From Rhodospirillaceae bacterium (lineage in GTDB: Bacteria; Pseudomonadota; Alphaproteobacteria; MPNO01; UBA2964), in contig JABJKO010000022.1 of the NCBI GenBank assembly GCA_018660305.1, positions 3,546 to 67,545 on the forward strand: 64,000 nucleotides of DNA, read 5' to 3'. Both the position numbers and the translations under genes were made by a program. Below are positions 18,008 to 28,510 of the stretch, piece by piece; positions within the stretch are counted from its first letter, which is position 1, and each line of letters begins with the position of its first letter. The notes under the pieces were generated by a model that did no database searches, was not told where the DNA came from, and saw nothing but the letters and a program-made list of their open reading frames with translations.

Positions 18008-18409
18008 CTACCCCTTCGGTACCGCCGAAATGATCACCGTGGCCTGCGCGAGCGGCGGTTCGTCGGTGAGGCTGATGTCGATCTGGGCCATCATGCCGTC
18101 GGGGGTAAGCGCTTCGAGGCGGGCGGCGGCGCCGCCGGTAAGATGCATGGTGGGCTTGCCGCCCTTGAGGTTCACCACCCCCATGTCGCGCCAGAACACA
18201 CCACGGCGGAAACCGGTGCCCAGCGCCTTGGAGCAGGCTTCCTTGGCGGCGAAACGCTTGGCGTAGCTCGATGCCGGATCGGCGCGCTTTCTGGATTTTT
18301 CCTGTTCGACTTCGGTAAAGATGCGTGCGATGAAGCGATCGCCGAACCGCTCCAGCGTGCGCTCGATACGGGTGATGTCGATCAGATCATTGCCGATGCC
18401 GATGATCAT
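18008..18409 (-). CDS. acpS: Holo-[acyl-carrier-protein] synthase
   Basis: Transfers 4'-phosphopantetheine from CoA to acyl carrier protein; 133 aa. The signature [32 protein letters not shown] and [15 protein letters not shown] contain the Mg-binding Asp8 and the Glu of the KEA motif. It begins 8 bases after the pdxJ stop, and pdxJ-acpS is a standard pair in this class. Confidence 0.96.
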   Translation of the reverse strand: MIIGIGNDLIDITRIERTLERFGDRFIARIFTEVEQEKSRKRADPASSYAKRFAAKEACSKALGTGFRRGVFWRDMGVVNLKGGKPTMHLTGGAAARLEALTPDGMMAQIDISLTDEPPLAQATVIISAVPKG

Positions 18410-18417
18410 GGATCAGC

Positions 18418-19179
18418 CTAGGCGCTGCGTTCGCCGGTGGCGTCGGCGCGGGCCTTGTCCATCAGCGAGCGCATGCGGGTGATGGCGCTTTCCAAGCCAC
18501 CGAAGATCGCCTCGCCGATCAGGAAATGGCCGATATTCAACTCCACGATGGTCTCGATGGCGGCCACCGGCACCACCGTGTCGAAGCCGAGCCCGTGCCC
18601 CGCATGACATTCGAGGCCTATTTCATCGGCATGTTCGGCCGCGGTGAAGATACGGCGCAGTTCGGCTTCGCGCGCCGGGCCAATTGGCGCGTCACAATAG
18701 GAGCCTGTATGGAGTTCCACTACCGGGGCGCCGATGCGTTTGGCGATATCGAGCTGGGCCGGGTCCGGTTCGATAAACAGCGACGTCCGAATGCCGGAAT
18801 CATTGAGTTGCCCGGCATAATCGGTCAGGGCCGCTTCCGCCGAGACAACATCCAGCCCGCCTTCGGTGGTCCGCTCCTCGCGCTTCTCGGGCACGATGCA
18901 GGCGGCATGGGGCCTGTGACGCAGCGCGATGGCAAGCATCTCGGGCGTCGCCGCTATTTCCAGATTGAGCGGCAGATCGATGTCGGCCATCAAACGGTCT
19001 ATATCGGCATCACCAATATGGCGGCGGTCCTCCCGCAGATGGGCGGTAATGCCATCGGCGCCGGCCTTGGCGGCGGCATGGGCCGCCCGCACCGGGTCGG
19101 GAAGCCGGCCCCCGCGGGCGTTCCGGATGGTCGCCACATGGTCGATATTAACGCCCAGCCTGAGAAACCGTCCTGCCAT
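18418..19179 (-). CDS. pdxJ: Pyridoxine 5'-phosphate synthase
   Basis: Condenses 1-deoxyxylulose 5-phosphate with 3-amino-2-oxopropyl phosphate to make vitamin B6; 253 aa TIM barrel. It begins [19 protein letters not shown], the conserved PdxJ start, and carries [13 protein letters not shown] and [12 protein letters not shown]. It sits between acpS and an amidohydrolase gene that separates it from rel. Confidence 0.97.
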   Translation of the reverse strand: MAGRFLRLGVNIDHVATIRNARGGRLPDPVRAAHAAAKAGADGITAHLREDRRHIGDADIDRLMADIDLPLNLEIAATPEMLAIALRHRPHAACIVPEKREERTTEGGLDVVSAEAALTDYAGQLNDSGIRTSLFIEPDPAQLDIAKRIGAPVVELHTGSYCDAPIGPAREAELRRIFTAAEHADEIGLECHAGHGLGFDTVVPVAAIETIVELNIGHFLIGEAIFGGLESAITRMRSLMDKARADATGERSA

Positions 19180-19192
19180 GGCTGTACTGCTC

Positions 19193-20248
19193 CTAATTCA
19201 ACCCGTAGAGAATGGCCGGGTTGGTCTCCAGAATCTTGGTGGTCACGTCCGGTGCGACCCGATTGTCATCCTTCAGCAGATGGATAGCATTGACCTCGCT
19301 GGACGGGTCGTGATGGCCATAGTCGGTACCGATCACGATGTTGTCCTCGCCGGCCGCCTTCAGCACATATTCGAGGTCATCGGTGTTCTCGCAGGCGACG
19401 AACATGTTGTTGTCCTTGAGCGGATTTTCATACCAGTCCCAGGCTTTGCGGTTGTAGCGGTCTTCGAGATCACACAACACATAGGGGATCCACTGGGCAC
19501 TGACCTCGACAAAAGCCCAATTGATGTCGGGATAGCGCTCGGGAATCTTCTTTTCGATCAAGGTATGAAAGGCGCCGACAACGGCGAGCTTGAATTTGGT
19601 GAAGGTGGTGTCGGCCTCGAAGAAATCGTGATGCATGACACTGCCATTGCCCGAATGGATACAGACCGGCATGCCGAGTTCGCTGGCCAGTTCGTAGAGC
19701 GGGAACATGGCAGGATCGCCAATGCCGCGATCATATTCGAGCCCCCGCAGGAATATGCCGCAGGCGCCGTTTTCCCTGGCGAACAGCATCTCGTCGCGGA
19801 TGATATCGATATGAGAGCGCAGCGGCGGCAGCGCCACCCAGCGCATGCGGTTGCCGGCCTGTTTCCAGATATCGGCGAGCCAGCGGTTATAGCCCTTGGT
19901 TAGCGCCAGTTCGGTCGGGATGTCGTCGGTGACGGGGCGCAGATAGATGGTCGGGTACAGGATCTGAATATCGATACCAAGCTCGTCCATGTGCGCCAGC
20001 CGGCCGGGGATATCTTCCATCTCGCGGATCGCGCGCGACATTTCGCTGCCGACGTTACGGTCCTTGCTGAAGGTCCGGTTGCCAACCATCCAGTAGTTGG
20101 ACTGAGTGCCTTTCAGGTCATTTGCCTGAAGCGTATGGCCAAAGGTCTGCGTGAAAATACCGGGGACGAAATTCTTGTCCTCGCCTTCCATGAAACGCCA
20201 CGATTCCGGTGTCTCAAGGACGTGGGCGTCTGAATCGATTACCGCCAT
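19193..20248 (-). CDS. Amidohydrolase family protein (paralogue of 34169-35212)
   Basis: 351 aa Amidohydro_2 protein. N-terminal metal motif [15 protein letters not shown], then [35 protein letters not shown] and [19 protein letters not shown] near the end with the metal-site Asp. It resembles the plus-strand protein at 34169-35212 along its whole length (for example GACGIF, VC.HS.NGS, GTDYGH). A GGGAGG site precedes the start. It sits between rel and pdxJ, 13 bases before pdxJ, so it looks inserted into the rpoZ-rel-pdxJ-acpS block. The substrate is unknown. Confidence 0.85.
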   Translation of the reverse strand: MAVIDSDAHVLETPESWRFMEGEDKNFVPGIFTQTFGHTLQANDLKGTQSNYWMVGNRTFSKDRNVGSEMSRAIREMEDIPGRLAHMDELGIDIQILYPTIYLRPVTDDIPTELALTKGYNRWLADIWKQAGNRMRWVALPPLRSHIDIIRDEMLFARENGACGIFLRGLEYDRGIGDPAMFPLYELASELGMPVCIHSGNGSVMHHDFFEADTTFTKFKLAVVGAFHTLIEKKIPERYPDINWAFVEVSAQWIPYVLCDLEDRYNRKAWDWYENPLKDNNMFVACENTDDLEYVLKAAGEDNIVIGTDYGHHDPSSEVNAIHLLKDDNRVAPDVTTKILETNPAILYGLN

Positions 20249-20280
20249 TTTTATAAACCTCCCTTTATTGCGGACCGCGC

Positions 20281-22422
20281 TTAGTGGATTGCCCGGTCGA
20301 CCGAGCTGACGGTGGAAACCGCCCTGAGGGCCGCAATGATTTCGTTTAGGTGCTTGTTGTCATCCACTTCGATATCCAAGGCGAATTCGAAGAAATCCTT
20401 ATTCCTGTCTGTTATTTTGAGATTATTGATGTTGCCGAGATTGTCCGCAACCACCGTCGCAAGATGGGCCAGGGTACCGCGCTGGTTAGCAACGATCACG
20501 GTGAGCCGGCCAACGTGTATTTTTTCGGCCGCCTTTCCGAGATCCCAGGCAAGATCGATCCAGCGCTCCGGCGTTTCCTGGAAGCTCTCCAGCGATTCAC
20601 AATCGATCGTATGGACCGACACACCCTTGCCCGGTGTCTGAATGCCGACGATACGATCGCCGGGCAAAGGATGGCAGCAATTGGCGAAGTGAACGGCCAT
20701 GCCGGGGATCAGGCCCTTTATGGGGATTGCATCACTGGCCGGCCCCTCGCCATTGGCCCGTTTCTTCGGCTTGCGCCCGCGGCGCTTCTTCGGCTCGACC
20801 CCTTCAAGCACCACGGCAACCACATCTTTGCCCGTCAGATTGCCATCGCCCACGGCAATATAAAGATCATCCAGGCGTGCTGCCTCGAATTTTTCGAGGA
20901 CCGCTTCAAGCACGGCTTCGGTAAACTCATAGCCGCGCTCATGGAACGCTTTCTGCAGGATCGCTTCGCCGAGGCGGAGATATTCGGTGCGTTCCTTGGT
21001 GCGAATGAAATGCCGGATGCGCGACCGTGCCTTACCGGTAACGACAAAGCTCTCCCATTCGGGTGACGGCGATCCCGGGCCAGACGTAACGATCTCCACC
21101 TGATCGCCGTTGCGAAGCTGAGTACGCAATGGCAGAAGGCGGCTGTTGATCTTGACCCCGACGCAGGAATCGCCGACTTCGGAATGGACTTCATAGGCGA
21201 AATCCACCGGCGTCGCGCCCCGTGGCAGAGCAATCAACTCCCCCTTCGGCGTAAAGCAAAACACCTGATCGTGGAACAGATCGAGCCGCGTGTGTTCGAT
21301 AAACTCATCGGGGTCCGAAATGTGTTCCAGGATATCCAGTAATTCACGGACCCACTGATATTCGGACGCATCCCCCGGCGCGTCGCCCTGCTTATATTGC
21401 CAGTGAGCCGCGACGCCGAACTCGGCAATGTCATGCATTGGCCGGCTGCGGATCTGGATCTCGATACGGTGCTGCTGCGGACCGATGATACCGCTATGGA
21501 TGCAGCGATAGCCATTACGCTTGGGTGTCGAGATATAATCCTTGAAGCTGCCCGGCACGCAGCGGTACCTGGCGTGGATAACACCCAGCGTGCGGTAACA
21601 ATTCTCCACATTGTCGACCACGATGCGGAAGGCCATGATATCGGACAGTTGGGCGAATTCGACATTCTGGCGCTGCATCTTGCGCCAGATTGAATAGGGA
21701 CGTTTTTCCCGCCCCTTCATACTGACTTCGATTCCGGCCTCATCGAACATGTCGTTAAGTTCGCGCGAAATCTCTCCGAGTAAATCATCGGAGGCCTCTT
21801 CGCGGAGAAAATCGAGCCGGTTCACGATGGTTGCCCTGGCATCGGGATACAGCTCTTCGAAAGCCAGGTCCTCAAGCTCGTCCTTCAAGCGTTGCATGCC
21901 GATACGTTCGGCCAGCGGCGCGTAGATCTCCATGGTCTCCCGCGCGATACGGGCCCGTTTATCGGCGCTTTTTATGTACTTCAGGGTTCGCATGTTGTGC
22001 AGCCGGTCGGCCAGCTTGACCAGCAGCACCCTGATGTCGCGCGACGTCGCCAGCAGGAGTTTCCGGAAATTCTCAACCTGTCGTTTGTCGTCGGATTGCA
22101 GCTCGAGCTCGGACAGCTTTGTCACGCCATCGACCAGATGGGCCACCGACGCACCAAACATATCGTCGATCTCGTCAATGGTCGCCACCGTGTCCTCGAC
22201 CGTGTCGTGGAGCAGCGCGGTCACGATGGTGTCGCTATCCAGCTTGAGATCGGTAAGGATACCGGCGACTTCCAGCGGATGGGAGAAATAGGGGTCGCCA
22301 GAGGCGCGGGTCTGTGAGCCGTGCGCCTTCATGGAAAACACATAGGCCCGGTTGAGCGCATCCTCGTCGGCGCCCGCGTCGTAGCTCTTTACCAGGTCAA
22401 CCAGTTCGAATTGACGGATCAT
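20281..22422 (-). CDS. rel: Bifunctional (p)ppGpp synthetase/hydrolase
   Basis: Stringent-response enzyme of the Rel/SpoT type, 713 aa. The HD hydrolase domain is intact (YFSHPLEVAG, then LLHDTVEDT near residue 70), so hydrolysis is expected. The synthetase domain, with RPYSIWRKMQRQNVEF and IHSGIIGPQQHRIEIQIR, follows at about 230-350. A TGS domain (FTPKGELIALPRGATPVDFAYEVHS) and a C-terminal ACT domain complete the usual order. rpoZ lies just upstream on the same strand. Confidence 0.96.
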   Translation of the reverse strand: MIRQFELVDLVKSYDAGADEDALNRAYVFSMKAHGSQTRASGDPYFSHPLEVAGILTDLKLDSDTIVTALLHDTVEDTVATIDEIDDMFGASVAHLVDGVTKLSELELQSDDKRQVENFRKLLLATSRDIRVLLVKLADRLHNMRTLKYIKSADKRARIARETMEIYAPLAERIGMQRLKDELEDLAFEELYPDARATIVNRLDFLREEASDDLLGEISRELNDMFDEAGIEVSMKGREKRPYSIWRKMQRQNVEFAQLSDIMAFRIVVDNVENCYRTLGVIHARYRCVPGSFKDYISTPKRNGYRCIHSGIIGPQQHRIEIQIRSRPMHDIAEFGVAAHWQYKQGDAPGDASEYQWVRELLDILEHISDPDEFIEHTRLDLFHDQVFCFTPKGELIALPRGATPVDFAYEVHSEVGDSCVGVKINSRLLPLRTQLRNGDQVEIVTSGPGSPSPEWESFVVTGKARSRIRHFIRTKERTEYLRLGEAILQKAFHERGYEFTEAVLEAVLEKFEAARLDDLYIAVGDGNLTGKDVVAVVLEGVEPKKRRGRKPKKRANGEGPASDAIPIKGLIPGMAVHFANCCHPLPGDRIVGIQTPGKGVSVHTIDCESLESFQETPERWIDLAWDLGKAAEKIHVGRLTVIVANQRGTLAHLATVVADNLGNINNLKITDRNKDFFEFALDIEVDDNKHLNEIIAALRAVSTVSSVDRAIH

Positions 22423-22523
22423 GGCGCCCTATACAGCCCAGACTGACACAGCCCAAACTGGCCAGAATGAACTGTATCAATTACCCGGCATCTCTGTCTC
22501 GGCCCGAATGGGGCCGTGACGGC

Positions 22524-22925
22524 TCAGTCGTCGGGTTTTTCTTCCGCGACTTCCTCTTCCTCTGGCGCTTCCTCGACCTGTGGCGCTTCCTCGACCAGTG
22601 GCGCCGGGTCGCCGGTAAACGCATCGGCCTCGGCGGAAGCGGTCAGCTCCTCTTCCATGGCCAGCAAATCCGCAGCCTCTTCTTCCGGATCGTCGGAATC
22701 GGCATGCCGTTGCAGGCCTTGAATAAGCTCTTCCTCCAAATCCGGAACCAGGATGGTTTCATCGGCGATCTCGCGCAGCGCGACCACCGGGTTTTTGTCG
22801 TTATCACGATCAACGGTGATCTGGGCGCCGACCGACAGTTCACGGGCGCGCTGGGCCGCCAGCATCACCAGACGGAAACGATTTGGCACTTTATCGACGC
22901 AGTCTTCAACGGTAACGCGGGCCAT
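22524..22925 (-). CDS. rpoZ: RNA polymerase omega subunit
   Basis: Small RNA polymerase subunit that aids beta' folding and carries a ppGpp site; 133 aa. The core [34 protein letters not shown] matches omega, with the key stretch [17 protein letters not shown]. The C-terminal half is a long Glu/Ala-rich acidic tail typical of alphaproteobacterial RpoZ. The gene directly precedes rel. Confidence 0.95.
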   Translation of the reverse strand: MARVTVEDCVDKVPNRFRLVMLAAQRARELSVGAQITVDRDNDKNPVVALREIADETILVPDLEEELIQGLQRHADSDDPEEEAADLLAMEEELTASAEADAFTGDPAPLVEEAPQVEEAPEEEEVAEEKPDD

Positions 22926-23022
22926 GCGTCACACTCCTTGTGTTGGTAAATTCGATGGTGGCGCAATATATGGGCTTTGACCGTTCAAACGCAAGCAATT
23001 CAAAGGGTTTGCCGTAAATTCC

Positions 23023-23529
23023 TTATGAAATGTCAGGATCAATCGGCTGGCACCTCTGATCGCCCGGCAAGGCGGCGATAAGTGCTTCAATATTCAGGCC
23101 TTTTCGCGGATGAACCCAGTCCGGTGCCAGTTCGCGTAGCGGTAACAGCACAAACGCCCGTTCGTGCAGCCGGGGATGCGGCACAATTGGTCCGGCGGGA
23201 TCGTCCAGGTAGCGATCATCATAGGCAAGGAGGTCCAGATCGAGCACACGGGCGGCATTGGGCGCCGCTCTCTCGCGGCCGAATTCATTTTCGATTTCGT
23301 GAAGTTGAGTGAGCAGATCCACCGGCACCAATTCAGTTTCGATCCGCGCGACACCGTTGACGTACCACGGCTGATCCGACATCGGCATCGGCGCACTTCG
23401 ATACCAACCCGAACAGGCAACCACTCTACACCTGATTGAATCAAGCTTCCCTACTGCAGCTTCCAATGTTGCCAACGGACTGCCGAAACGGGGACTCTCC
23501 AGATTTGCGCCAAGTCCAATAAAGATCAT
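23023..23529 (-). CDS. folK: 2-amino-4-hydroxy-6-hydroxymethyldihydropteridine pyrophosphokinase
   Basis: Folate-pathway kinase, 168 aa. It opens MIFIGLGANLESPRFGSP, and the HPPK signature is RVLDLDLLAYDDRYLDDP followed by VPHPRLHERAFVLLPLRELAP. It is 97 bases upstream of rpoZ on the same strand and divergent from the NYN gene. No folB or folP is linked. Confidence 0.95.
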   Translation of the reverse strand: MIFIGLGANLESPRFGSPLATLEAAVGKLDSIRCRVVACSGWYRSAPMPMSDQPWYVNGVARIETELVPVDLLTQLHEIENEFGRERAAPNAARVLDLDLLAYDDRYLDDPAGPIVPHPRLHERAFVLLPLRELAPDWVHPRKGLNIEALIAALPGDQRCQPIDPDIS

Positions 23530-23719
23530 TGAAAATTTATGCTTTTTTCCAGTTGCGCCTCTTGTCCATTCGGCGCGATAATCTTATCTCTCATAAGAAT
23601 ATTGTAGCGGTTTCGCACTCGCGACCAGACCGTACCAATAAAAAAGCAGCTGCGGCGTTGGATAAATTCAACCTGACGGTTGTATTAGGGGCTTCATACT
23701 GGGTTAAAGGGCATTTGGG

Positions 23720-24340
23720 ATGAATATATATTCGCAAGAAAAAATCGGATTATTTATAGATGGATCCAACCTCTATGCCGCTGCTCGCGCCCTCGGCTTC
23801 GACATAGATTACAAGAACCTTCTGCTGCTATTTTCCCAAAAAGGTCAATTGGTTCGCGCCTATTACTATACGGCGCTGATGGAAGACCAGGAATATCTGC
23901 CGATCCGCCCGCTGGTCGATTGGCTGGATTACAACGGCTACACCATGGTCACCAAGCCGACCAAGGAATTCACCGACTCCATGGGCCGACGCAAAATCAA
24001 GGGCAACATGGATATGGAACTCGCCATTGACGTGCTGGAGATGGCGGAACATCTCGACCATGTCATTCTGTTTTCGGGAGATGGCGATTTCCGTCGCCTG
24101 GTGGAGGCTGTCCAACGCCGCGGCGTAAGAGTAACCGTTGTCAGCACGTTCCGATCGTCACCCCCCATGGTGGCCGACGAACTGCGCCGTCAGGCTGATA
24201 CATTCATTGAGCTCAGTGACCTGGCGCCGGAAATCGCCCGGCATCCGCGCCACGACCATGAGCACGTGGAAGACGATGTTCACCCGGATCTGGAGCACGA
24301 ATCCGACGAAGCCGAGGATGAATTCCTCGAAACGGCCTGA
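23720..24340 (+). CDS. NYN domain protein (LabA/DUF88 family)
   Basis: 206 aa PIN-like NYN domain protein, a presumed RNA-acting nuclease. It has GLFIDGSNLYAAARALG (first acidic residue in IDGSN), KGNMDMELAIDVLEM and VILFSGDGDFRRLVEAVQRRG, which carry the conserved Asp residues of the active site. The C-terminal 40 residues are His/Asp/Glu-rich. It is a fixed neighbour of folK-rpoZ-rel in many alphaproteobacteria. The cellular role is not firmly known. Confidence 0.9.
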   Translation: MNIYSQEKIGLFIDGSNLYAAARALGFDIDYKNLLLLFSQKGQLVRAYYYTALMEDQEYLPIRPLVDWLDYNGYTMVTKPTKEFTDSMGRRKIKGNMDMELAIDVLEMAEHLDHVILFSGDGDFRRLVEAVQRRGVRVTVVSTFRSSPPMVADELRRQADTFIELSDLAPEIARHPRHDHEHVEDDVHPDLEHESDEAEDEFLETA

Positions 24341-24364
24341 TCGCCGTTTGGCGTCATTTTCCAT

Positions 24365-25006
24365 ATGAACGCGCTGTCCGAGCCGTCTGCGGACTGCGGC
24401 CTGTGCCCGAGGCTTGCCGCCTTCCGGCAGGAAAACCGCGTCGCCCATCGTGATTTTTTCAATGCGCCGGTGCCGGGGTTCGGAGCGCTCGAATCCAGGC
24501 TGCTCATCGTCGGCCTGGCGCCGGGATTAAAGGGCGCTAACCGCACCGGCCGTCCCTTCACGGGCGATTTCGCGGGTGATCTTCTCTATGACACGCTTGG
24601 CAAGTTCGGCTTCGCCTCCGGGACCTACGGCAAATCGCCGGAAGACGGGCTTAACCTGATCGATTGCCGGGTGACCAATGGGGTGCGCTGCGTGCCGCCC
24701 CAGAACAAGCCCGTCGGCGCCGAGATCAATGCCTGCCGGGATTTCCTGAAGCAGGAAATCGACGCCATGCCCAATTTGCAAGTCATTGTTGCGTTAGGGG
24801 GCATATCGCACGGCACCGTTCTGGCGACACTGGGCCAGCGTAAGGCCGCCTGGCCGTTCGCCCATGGAGCGGTGCATCGATTACCCGATAATCCCGTGTT
24901 GACCGACAGCTATCACTGCTCGCGCTACAACACCAATACCCGCCGGCTTACCGAAGACATGTTCCACGACGTGTTCGAAATCGTTCGCGCCGAGTTGGAT
25001 GGATAG
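24365..25006 (+). CDS. Uracil-DNA glycosylase, family 5 type
   Basis: 213 aa iron-sulfur uracil-DNA glycosylase of the UDGb/family 5 group. N-terminal Cys11 and Cys14 (ADCGLCPRL) and the later CVPPQNKP and NACRDFL supply four cluster cysteines. The active-site loop is GLAPGLKGANRTGRPFTGD, diagnostic of family 5, and the C-terminal motif is SYHCSRYNTNT. It removes uracil and related lesions from DNA. It starts 24 bases after the NYN gene. Confidence 0.88.
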   Translation: MNALSEPSADCGLCPRLAAFRQENRVAHRDFFNAPVPGFGALESRLLIVGLAPGLKGANRTGRPFTGDFAGDLLYDTLGKFGFASGTYGKSPEDGLNLIDCRVTNGVRCVPPQNKPVGAEINACRDFLKQEIDAMPNLQVIVALGGISHGTVLATLGQRKAAWPFAHGAVHRLPDNPVLTDSYHCSRYNTNTRRLTEDMFHDVFEIVRAELDG

Positions 25007-25124
25007 AGCCTGCGCCCACGGTTCGGTTCCCGGCGAACGCGCACCGCGCAAACAGTAATCGAAATTAGCGGACAACCGGTCTAATCTGGCCGCAAAGGGA
25101 ATTGTAACCGCCGGAGGGGCGAGC

Positions 25125-26996
25125 CTGTCAAATTCCGCCGCCACTGCCGGACCGGTACCGGCCACCACCCGCCGCCCGCGGCGTGGACGGGTTTTGCTGG
25201 TTGGGCTCGTCCTGGCTCTTAGCGGTCTGATCCTGTGGCAAACGGCCTATTGGGTCCGGCAGTTTGCGACGGCGGACATGCGCGAACGCAAGGCGCATAC
25301 CCTGAATCTCGTCATCGAGAATTTGCACGGCGCCTTGGCCAAGTTCCAATATCAACCCAGCCTGCTCGCGAAGCGCGCAACATTTCGCAATGCCCTGGAT
25401 TATTATGCAACGACCACATTGATCGACGCCGCTAGCCGGGAGTTGGAAAAAATCAATTTTCTCTCCGGTGCTCTGGACATGTTCATCATGAACGGAGCGG
25501 GCATTGTTATTGCGTCCAGCAACTGGGCGACCGAACAATCCTACAGAGGACAAAATTTCGGCAAGGCGCCCTACTTCAGGGCAGCACTTCAGGGCAGGCT
25601 GGGACGCCATTTCGCCGTCGATGATGCCTCGGAGCCCCACGCAATCGGATATTTCTTCGCCTACCCGGTCAGGCGTGACGGCACCATCGTCGGCGCCATA
25701 GTGATCAAGCTTCACATCGAACGACTCGCGGCGCGCTGGCTTGCCCCAGATCACGAAACGCTGGTTGTGGACCAGGACGGAATCATTTTCATGAGTTCCA
25801 GGGCAGACTGGCGTTTTCGATCGCTGAAAAAATTGCCACCGAACGCCCAAAAAAGGATTCGCCAGTCAAAAAAATATGGTGACCGTTCGCTCGCCTCGCT
25901 GCCGGTTAGTTGGAATGACGCCCGTGACCAGGTCACGTTCCACGGGGAGAAGGATACAACCTCTCTGCTGCTGCAAAAAGATATCCTGTCGGCCGGCTGG
26001 CGCGTGCTCATTCTCGCGCGGCTGGATGACATCGACCAGCGCCAGACCATAGCCCTTGCCGTGGCCTCCTTCATGCTCGTCAGTCTGATATTGCTGGCAG
26101 CCTTTGCCCATCAGAGACGGTTGCGCCTGCGGGAGCGCATGCTCCTGCAGGCGGCGGCACAGTCTGTTCTGGAATCCGACGTCGCGGAACGGACGCGGGA
26201 CCTGACAGAGGCCAACGCCCATTTGCGCCAAGAAATTTCCGACCGGCGACGGGCAGAGACTGAACTGAAAAAAACCCAGGACGAGTTGGTTCAGGCGACG
26301 AAGATGGCCGCTCTCGGTCAGATGTCGGCCGGTTTGAGCCACGAACTGAACCAGCCGCTGGCGGCCATCAGGTCGTACTCCGATAATGCACGGGCCTTCC
26401 TGGAACGGGCCAATCTGGATCCCGTCAGGACGAATCTGGCAAGCATATCCGAACTGACGGACCGGATGGCGCGGATCATCCGCAATCTGAGGGTCTACGC
26501 ACGAAACGAACCGATGGATATCCGACCCACCTCGGTCGGCCGCGCGCTCGATGAAGCCCTCGCCCTGCTTGCCGAACGCCTCAAATCCAGCGGCACAAGC
26601 ATTCACAAAGACATGCCAGACGACGACATAATGGTGGACGGTGGAGAAGTCCGTCTGCAGCAGATCTTTGTCAACGTCATATCCAACGCGATCGATGCGA
26701 TGAAAGAGGCGCCTGAAAAACGGCTTGAAATAAGTGTGGAAGACCACGACGAGCATATTACCGTATTGATTCACGACACGGGGCCGGGGCTCCCCCATAC
26801 AAAGATGAATGATATCTTCGATCCGTTCTTTTCCACCAAGGAGGTTGGCGAAGGTATGGGGCTTGGCCTGTCGATCAGCTACGGTATCATCAAGCAATTT
26901 GGTGGCAGCATAGTGGCCCGCAATCATGCGGACGGCGGCGCTGAATTTTGCGTGACGCTCAAACGAAGTCTTGGCAATCGAAAGGCCGCAGAATGA
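25125..26996 (+). CDS. dctB: C4-dicarboxylate sensor histidine kinase DctB
   Basis: Membrane sensor kinase, 623 aa. The first membrane segment (LVGLVLALSGLILWQTAYWV) is followed by a periplasmic double-PAS ligand domain, a second segment (IALAVASFMLVSLILLAAFA), a coiled coil, and HisKA with SHELNQPLAAIRSYSDNA, the DctB phosphoacceptor motif. An HATPase follows (GLGLSISYGIIKQFGG). The start is set at CTG 25125 because GGAGGGG lies 5 bases upstream and the extra residues (RRPRRGR) give a positive N-terminus before the first helix; TTG at 25194 is the alternative. It overlaps dctD by ATGA. Confidence 0.9.
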   Translation: MSNSAATAGPVPATTRRPRRGRVLLVGLVLALSGLILWQTAYWVRQFATADMRERKAHTLNLVIENLHGALAKFQYQPSLLAKRATFRNALDYYATTTLIDAASRELEKINFLSGALDMFIMNGAGIVIASSNWATEQSYRGQNFGKAPYFRAALQGRLGRHFAVDDASEPHAIGYFFAYPVRRDGTIVGAIVIKLHIERLAARWLAPDHETLVVDQDGIIFMSSRADWRFRSLKKLPPNAQKRIRQSKKYGDRSLASLPVSWNDARDQVTFHGEKDTTSLLLQKDILSAGWRVLILARLDDIDQRQTIALAVASFMLVSLILLAAFAHQRRLRLRERMLLQAAAQSVLESDVAERTRDLTEANAHLRQEISDRRRAETELKKTQDELVQATKMAALGQMSAGLSHELNQPLAAIRSYSDNARAFLERANLDPVRTNLASISELTDRMARIIRNLRVYARNEPMDIRPTSVGRALDEALALLAERLKSSGTSIHKDMPDDDIMVDGGEVRLQQIFVNVISNAIDAMKEAPEKRLEISVEDHDEHITVLIHDTGPGLPHTKMNDIFDPFFSTKEVGEGMGLGLSISYGIIKQFGGSIVARNHADGGAEFCVTLKRSLGNRKAAE

Positions 26997-28333
26997 CCGG
27001 ACGGGTCATCCTTATCGACGATGAAGAACATTTGCGCATGGCCTGCTCGCAATCGCTGGAACTTGCGGGATTCGAGGTCCAGAGTTTTTCCTCTGCCGCG
27101 GGCGCCCTGGATGAAGTGAACACGCAATGGCCCGGCGTCATCGTCACCGATGTCCGGATGGCGGCCATGGACGGCTTAACGCTGATGGCGATGGTGCTGG
27201 AACGCGACGCCGAACTATCCGTCATTCTGATTACCGGGCATGGCGACGTGACCATGGCCGTCCAGGCGATGCGGGACGGTGCCTACGATTTTATCGAAAA
27301 GCCGTTTGCGCCGGAAATGCTCGTCGATTCCGTGCGGCGGGCCTTGGACAAACGACAGCTGATACTGGAAAACCGCAATCTTCGCGATGCGCTGGACAGC
27401 GGCTCCCCGTTGGAACGCCTGATCATCGGCGAATCAAAGGCCTCTCAGCAATTGCGCGCGCGGATCGCTGATTTTGCCGCGACCGACGCCGACGTGCTGG
27501 TCTATGGCGAAACCGGAACCGGCAAGGAACTGGTCGCGCGGTCACTGCACGAACTCAGTCCCCGTTCCGCGGAAAAGTTCGTGCCGGTGAATTGTGGCGC
27601 TATCCCGGAATCTATCATCGAAAGCGAGCTGTTCGGGCATGAAAGAGGGGCCTTTACAGGGGCCGGACACACCCGCATCGGAAAATTCGAATATGCCAAT
27701 GGCGGCACGGTCTTTCTCGACGAGATAGAGAGCATGCCCATCGAATTGCAGGGACGGCTGTTGCGTGTGCTGGAAGAGAGGACCGTGGTCAGGTTGGGCT
27801 CAAATGACGAAATACCGTTCGATGTCCGCGTCATCGCAGCCACCAAGAGCGACCTGCTTGCGGCGGCCGGGCAAGGCACTTTCCGAGAAGATCTTTTTTA
27901 CCGGCTTAATGTGCTGGAAATCAGCGTTCCACCGCTTCGCGAGCGACCCGAAGATGTCGAGCCTTTGATTTTGCATTTTTTCGAACAGGCAAAGGCCCGT
28001 TTCAAAAACGGCGTTGCCACGATCGACCCGCAATCCATGTCGCGGCTGAAAGCCCATGACTGGCCCGGCAATGTCCGGGAACTGAAGAACAGCATCATGC
28101 GGTATTCGCTTGGGCAAGATACCGATGCAGAGACCGAAAACAGTGACAGTGGGGAGGACCAGACCAAAACCGTGCCAGAACTACTGCCCGAGAAGCTTGC
28201 GACCGTCGAAGCCGATATCATCCAGGCCTGCCTCGCCAAGCATGGCTACAAGCTAAAACCAACCTACGAGGAACTGGGAATATCCCGTAAGACGCTCTAC
28301 GAAAAGATGAAGCGCTACGGAATCATTACCTGA
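26993..28333 (+). CDS. dctD: Sigma-54-dependent response regulator DctD
   Basis: NtrC-type activator, 446 aa. Receiver domain with Asp53 in VIVTDVRM, an AAA+ domain with Walker A GETGTGKE near 171 and the sigma-54 contact loop GAFTGA near 218, and a C-terminal Fis-type helix-turn-helix (EELGISRKTLYEKMKRYGI). The ATG overlaps the dctB TGA. It should activate the dctPQM promoter at 28511 in response to C4-dicarboxylates sensed by DctB. It is the only sigma-54 activator visible in the window. Confidence 0.95.
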   Translation: MTGRVILIDDEEHLRMACSQSLELAGFEVQSFSSAAGALDEVNTQWPGVIVTDVRMAAMDGLTLMAMVLERDAELSVILITGHGDVTMAVQAMRDGAYDFIEKPFAPEMLVDSVRRALDKRQLILENRNLRDALDSGSPLERLIIGESKASQQLRARIADFAATDADVLVYGETGTGKELVARSLHELSPRSAEKFVPVNCGAIPESIIESELFGHERGAFTGAGHTRIGKFEYANGGTVFLDEIESMPIELQGRLLRVLEERTVVRLGSNDEIPFDVRVIAATKSDLLAAAGQGTFREDLFYRLNVLEISVPPLRERPEDVEPLILHFFEQAKARFKNGVATIDPQSMSRLKAHDWPGNVRELKNSIMRYSLGQDTDAETENSDSGEDQTKTVPELLPEKLATVEADIIQACLAKHGYKLKPTYEELGISRKTLYEKMKRYGIIT

Positions 28334-28362
28334 CGATCCAGGCGGTTATTGCCGAACGCCAA

Positions 28363-28413
28363 TGTGTCGATATGGTTACTTGTGTTCCCGTATCTTGTGT
28401 GAATAACGACACA
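28363..28413 (+). promoter_or_regulatory. Probable DctD binding sites (inverted TGTGTCG motifs)
   Basis: TGTGTCGATA at 28363 and the inverted partner AATAACGACACA at 28402-28413 lie about 100-150 bases upstream of the -24 box, the right place for an enhancer. Assignment to DctD rests on position next to dctBD. Confidence 0.5.
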
Positions 28414-28510
28414 TTTGTGAGAGCAATGTGCGCTGGCGGCAACGGCAACACTGGCATAATGACGATGCAGCACAGAGGGTTATGCCGGTTTTCCACAGCG
28501 ACCCTGGCAG

